From Buchnera aphidicola (Aphis glycines) (lineage in GTDB: Bacteria; Pseudomonadota; Gammaproteobacteria; Enterobacterales; Enterobacteriaceae), in NCBI RefSeq assembly GCF_001280225.1, contig NZ_CP009253.1:558001-622000 (forward strand): DNA of 64,000 nt, in the 5' to 3' direction. Shown one piece after another: positions 63,319 to 64,000 of this stretch. The position numbers and the translations under genes are program-made. Each line of letters starts with the position of its first letter. Position 1 is the first letter of the stretch. The notes beneath the pieces were generated by a model that was given only the letters and a program-made list of their open reading frames with translations, was not told the DNA's origin and ran no database searches.

Positions 63319-64000
63319 ATGAAAACTCCAATTTATTTAGATTATGCAGCTACTACTCCAGTAGATTATCAAGTTGCTAAAAAAATGATGAATTATTTAA
63401 CGATTGATGGAATGTTTGGAAATCCGGCTTCTCGATCACATAAATTCGGTTGGGAAGCTGAAGAGGTGGTTGATATTGCTCGTAATCAAATATCTGATTT
63501 GATTGGAGCAGATTCACGTGAAATTATATTTACTTCTGGTGCTACTGAAGCAAATAATTTAGCTATTAAAGGGATTGCTTTATTTCACAAAAATAGAGGA
63601 AATCATATTATTACAAGTAAAACAGAACATAAATCAGTATTAGATACATGTAGGTATCTAGAAAGAGAAGGTTTTTCTGTGACTTATTTAACTCCTAAAA
63701 ACAATGGGGTTATTGATTTAAATGATCTAAAAAAAAATATAAAAAAAGATACTATACTAGTTTCTATTATGCATGTAAATAATGAAATTGGAATTATACA
63801 AGATATAAAAAGTATATCTGAAATTTGTAGATCTCACGATGTTTTTTTTCATGTAGACGCAACTCAAAGTATAGGAAAAATTGATATTAATATGAAAAAT
63901 TTGTTTATAGACTTGATGTCTTTTTCATCGCATAAATTATATGGTCCAAAGGGTATTGGAGGGTTATATGTTCGTCGCAAACCTCGAGTGCGTTTATTAG
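63319..64000 (+). CDS. iscS: cysteine desulfurase IscS, 5' part only
   Basis: PLP enzyme that mobilises sulfur from cysteine for Fe-S clusters and tRNA thiolation. About 227 codons are in the window; the gene runs off the right edge before the catalytic Cys328 loop. Seen: [52 protein letters not shown], the H104 segment [37 protein letters not shown], and the PLP lysine in [12 protein letters not shown] near residue 206. AAGG lies 10 bases before the ATG. iscR, which precedes iscS in E. coli, is absent. Confidence 0.96.
   Translation, partial: MKTPIYLDYAATTPVDYQVAKKMMNYLTIDGMFGNPASRSHKFGWEAEEVVDIARNQISDLIGADSREIIFTSGATEANNLAIKGIALFHKNRGNHIITSKTEHKSVLDTCRYLEREGFSVTYLTPKNNGVIDLNDLKKNIKKDTILVSIMHVNNEIGIIQDIKSISEICRSHDVFFHVDATQSIGKIDINMKNLFIDLMSFSSHKLYGPKGIGGLYVRRKPRVRLL

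Overview
The window is a piece of chromosome from Buchnera aphidicola, the obligate nutritional endosymbiont of aphids. The base composition is very A+T rich, with long poly(A)/poly(T) tracts and AT-only spacers. Almost every gene is a recognisable, slightly shortened orthologue of an Escherichia coli gene. Gene order is a chain of E. coli synteny blocks with genes deleted between them. There are no insertion sequences, prophages, restriction systems or CRISPR arrays. I cannot name the host aphid from the sequence.

Layout. 1-5391: 5' end of argD, then tsgA, then the trpS-rpe-aroB-aroK operon (dam, damX and gph lost). 5837-9522: tRNA-Ser and deoD-deoB-prfC. 9705-12817: ansA, divergent nfuA/bioH, ssb. 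12818-13627: a long spacer, then dnaB, gshB, frameshifted ruvX, yggS, hemW, trmB, mutY, yggX, murI, sbcB and yeeX. 23223-24701: tRNA-Asn, tRNA-Ile2, frameshifted pyrE, dut. 24726-33737: cysQ, rplI-rpsR-rpsF, rnr, purA, hflCK, miaA (priB, hfq and hflX lost). 33738-34475: a decayed stretch that may hold the last trace of mutL. 34476-39326: mtlD, mtlA, pgi. 39491-45240: orn, tRNA-Gly, amiB, rpmE, a miniature frameshifted ftsN, hslVU, ibpA, fpr. 45247-53531: epmA, coaD, a frameshifted orphan gene, rsmJ, pitA, an ynfM-type transporter, dapF, cyaY. 53636-64000: hemCD, tRNA-Pro/His/Arg, rho, trxA, rep, ilvC, ilvD, tRNA-Trp and the 5' part of iscS.

Function. The set fits a host-dependent amino-acid factory. 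Essential amino-acid genes are argD, aroB/aroK, dapF and ilvC/ilvD. Nucleotide genes are purA, pyrE, dut and deoBD. Carbon and energy genes are the mannitol PTS (mtlAD), pgi and rpe. Iron-sulfur genes are iscS, nfuA, cyaY and yggX. Haem genes are hemC and hemD. Translation, replication and repair cores and protein quality control (hslVU, hflCK, ibpA) complete it.

Most notable. Three genes (ruvX, pyrE and the orphan at 46879-48404) are each broken at a run of exactly nine A in the sense strand, and each would be restored by one extra A. A fourth, a previously easy-to-miss ftsN remnant at 41551-41797, is shifted at a run of 14 A. It keeps only the cytoplasmic tail, the membrane helix and the short essential periplasmic motif of FtsN. 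These could be assembly errors, true pseudogenes, or genes rescued by slippage at poly(A) tracts, which has been reported in Buchnera. The possible loss of mutL in the same window would fit with unstable homopolymers.
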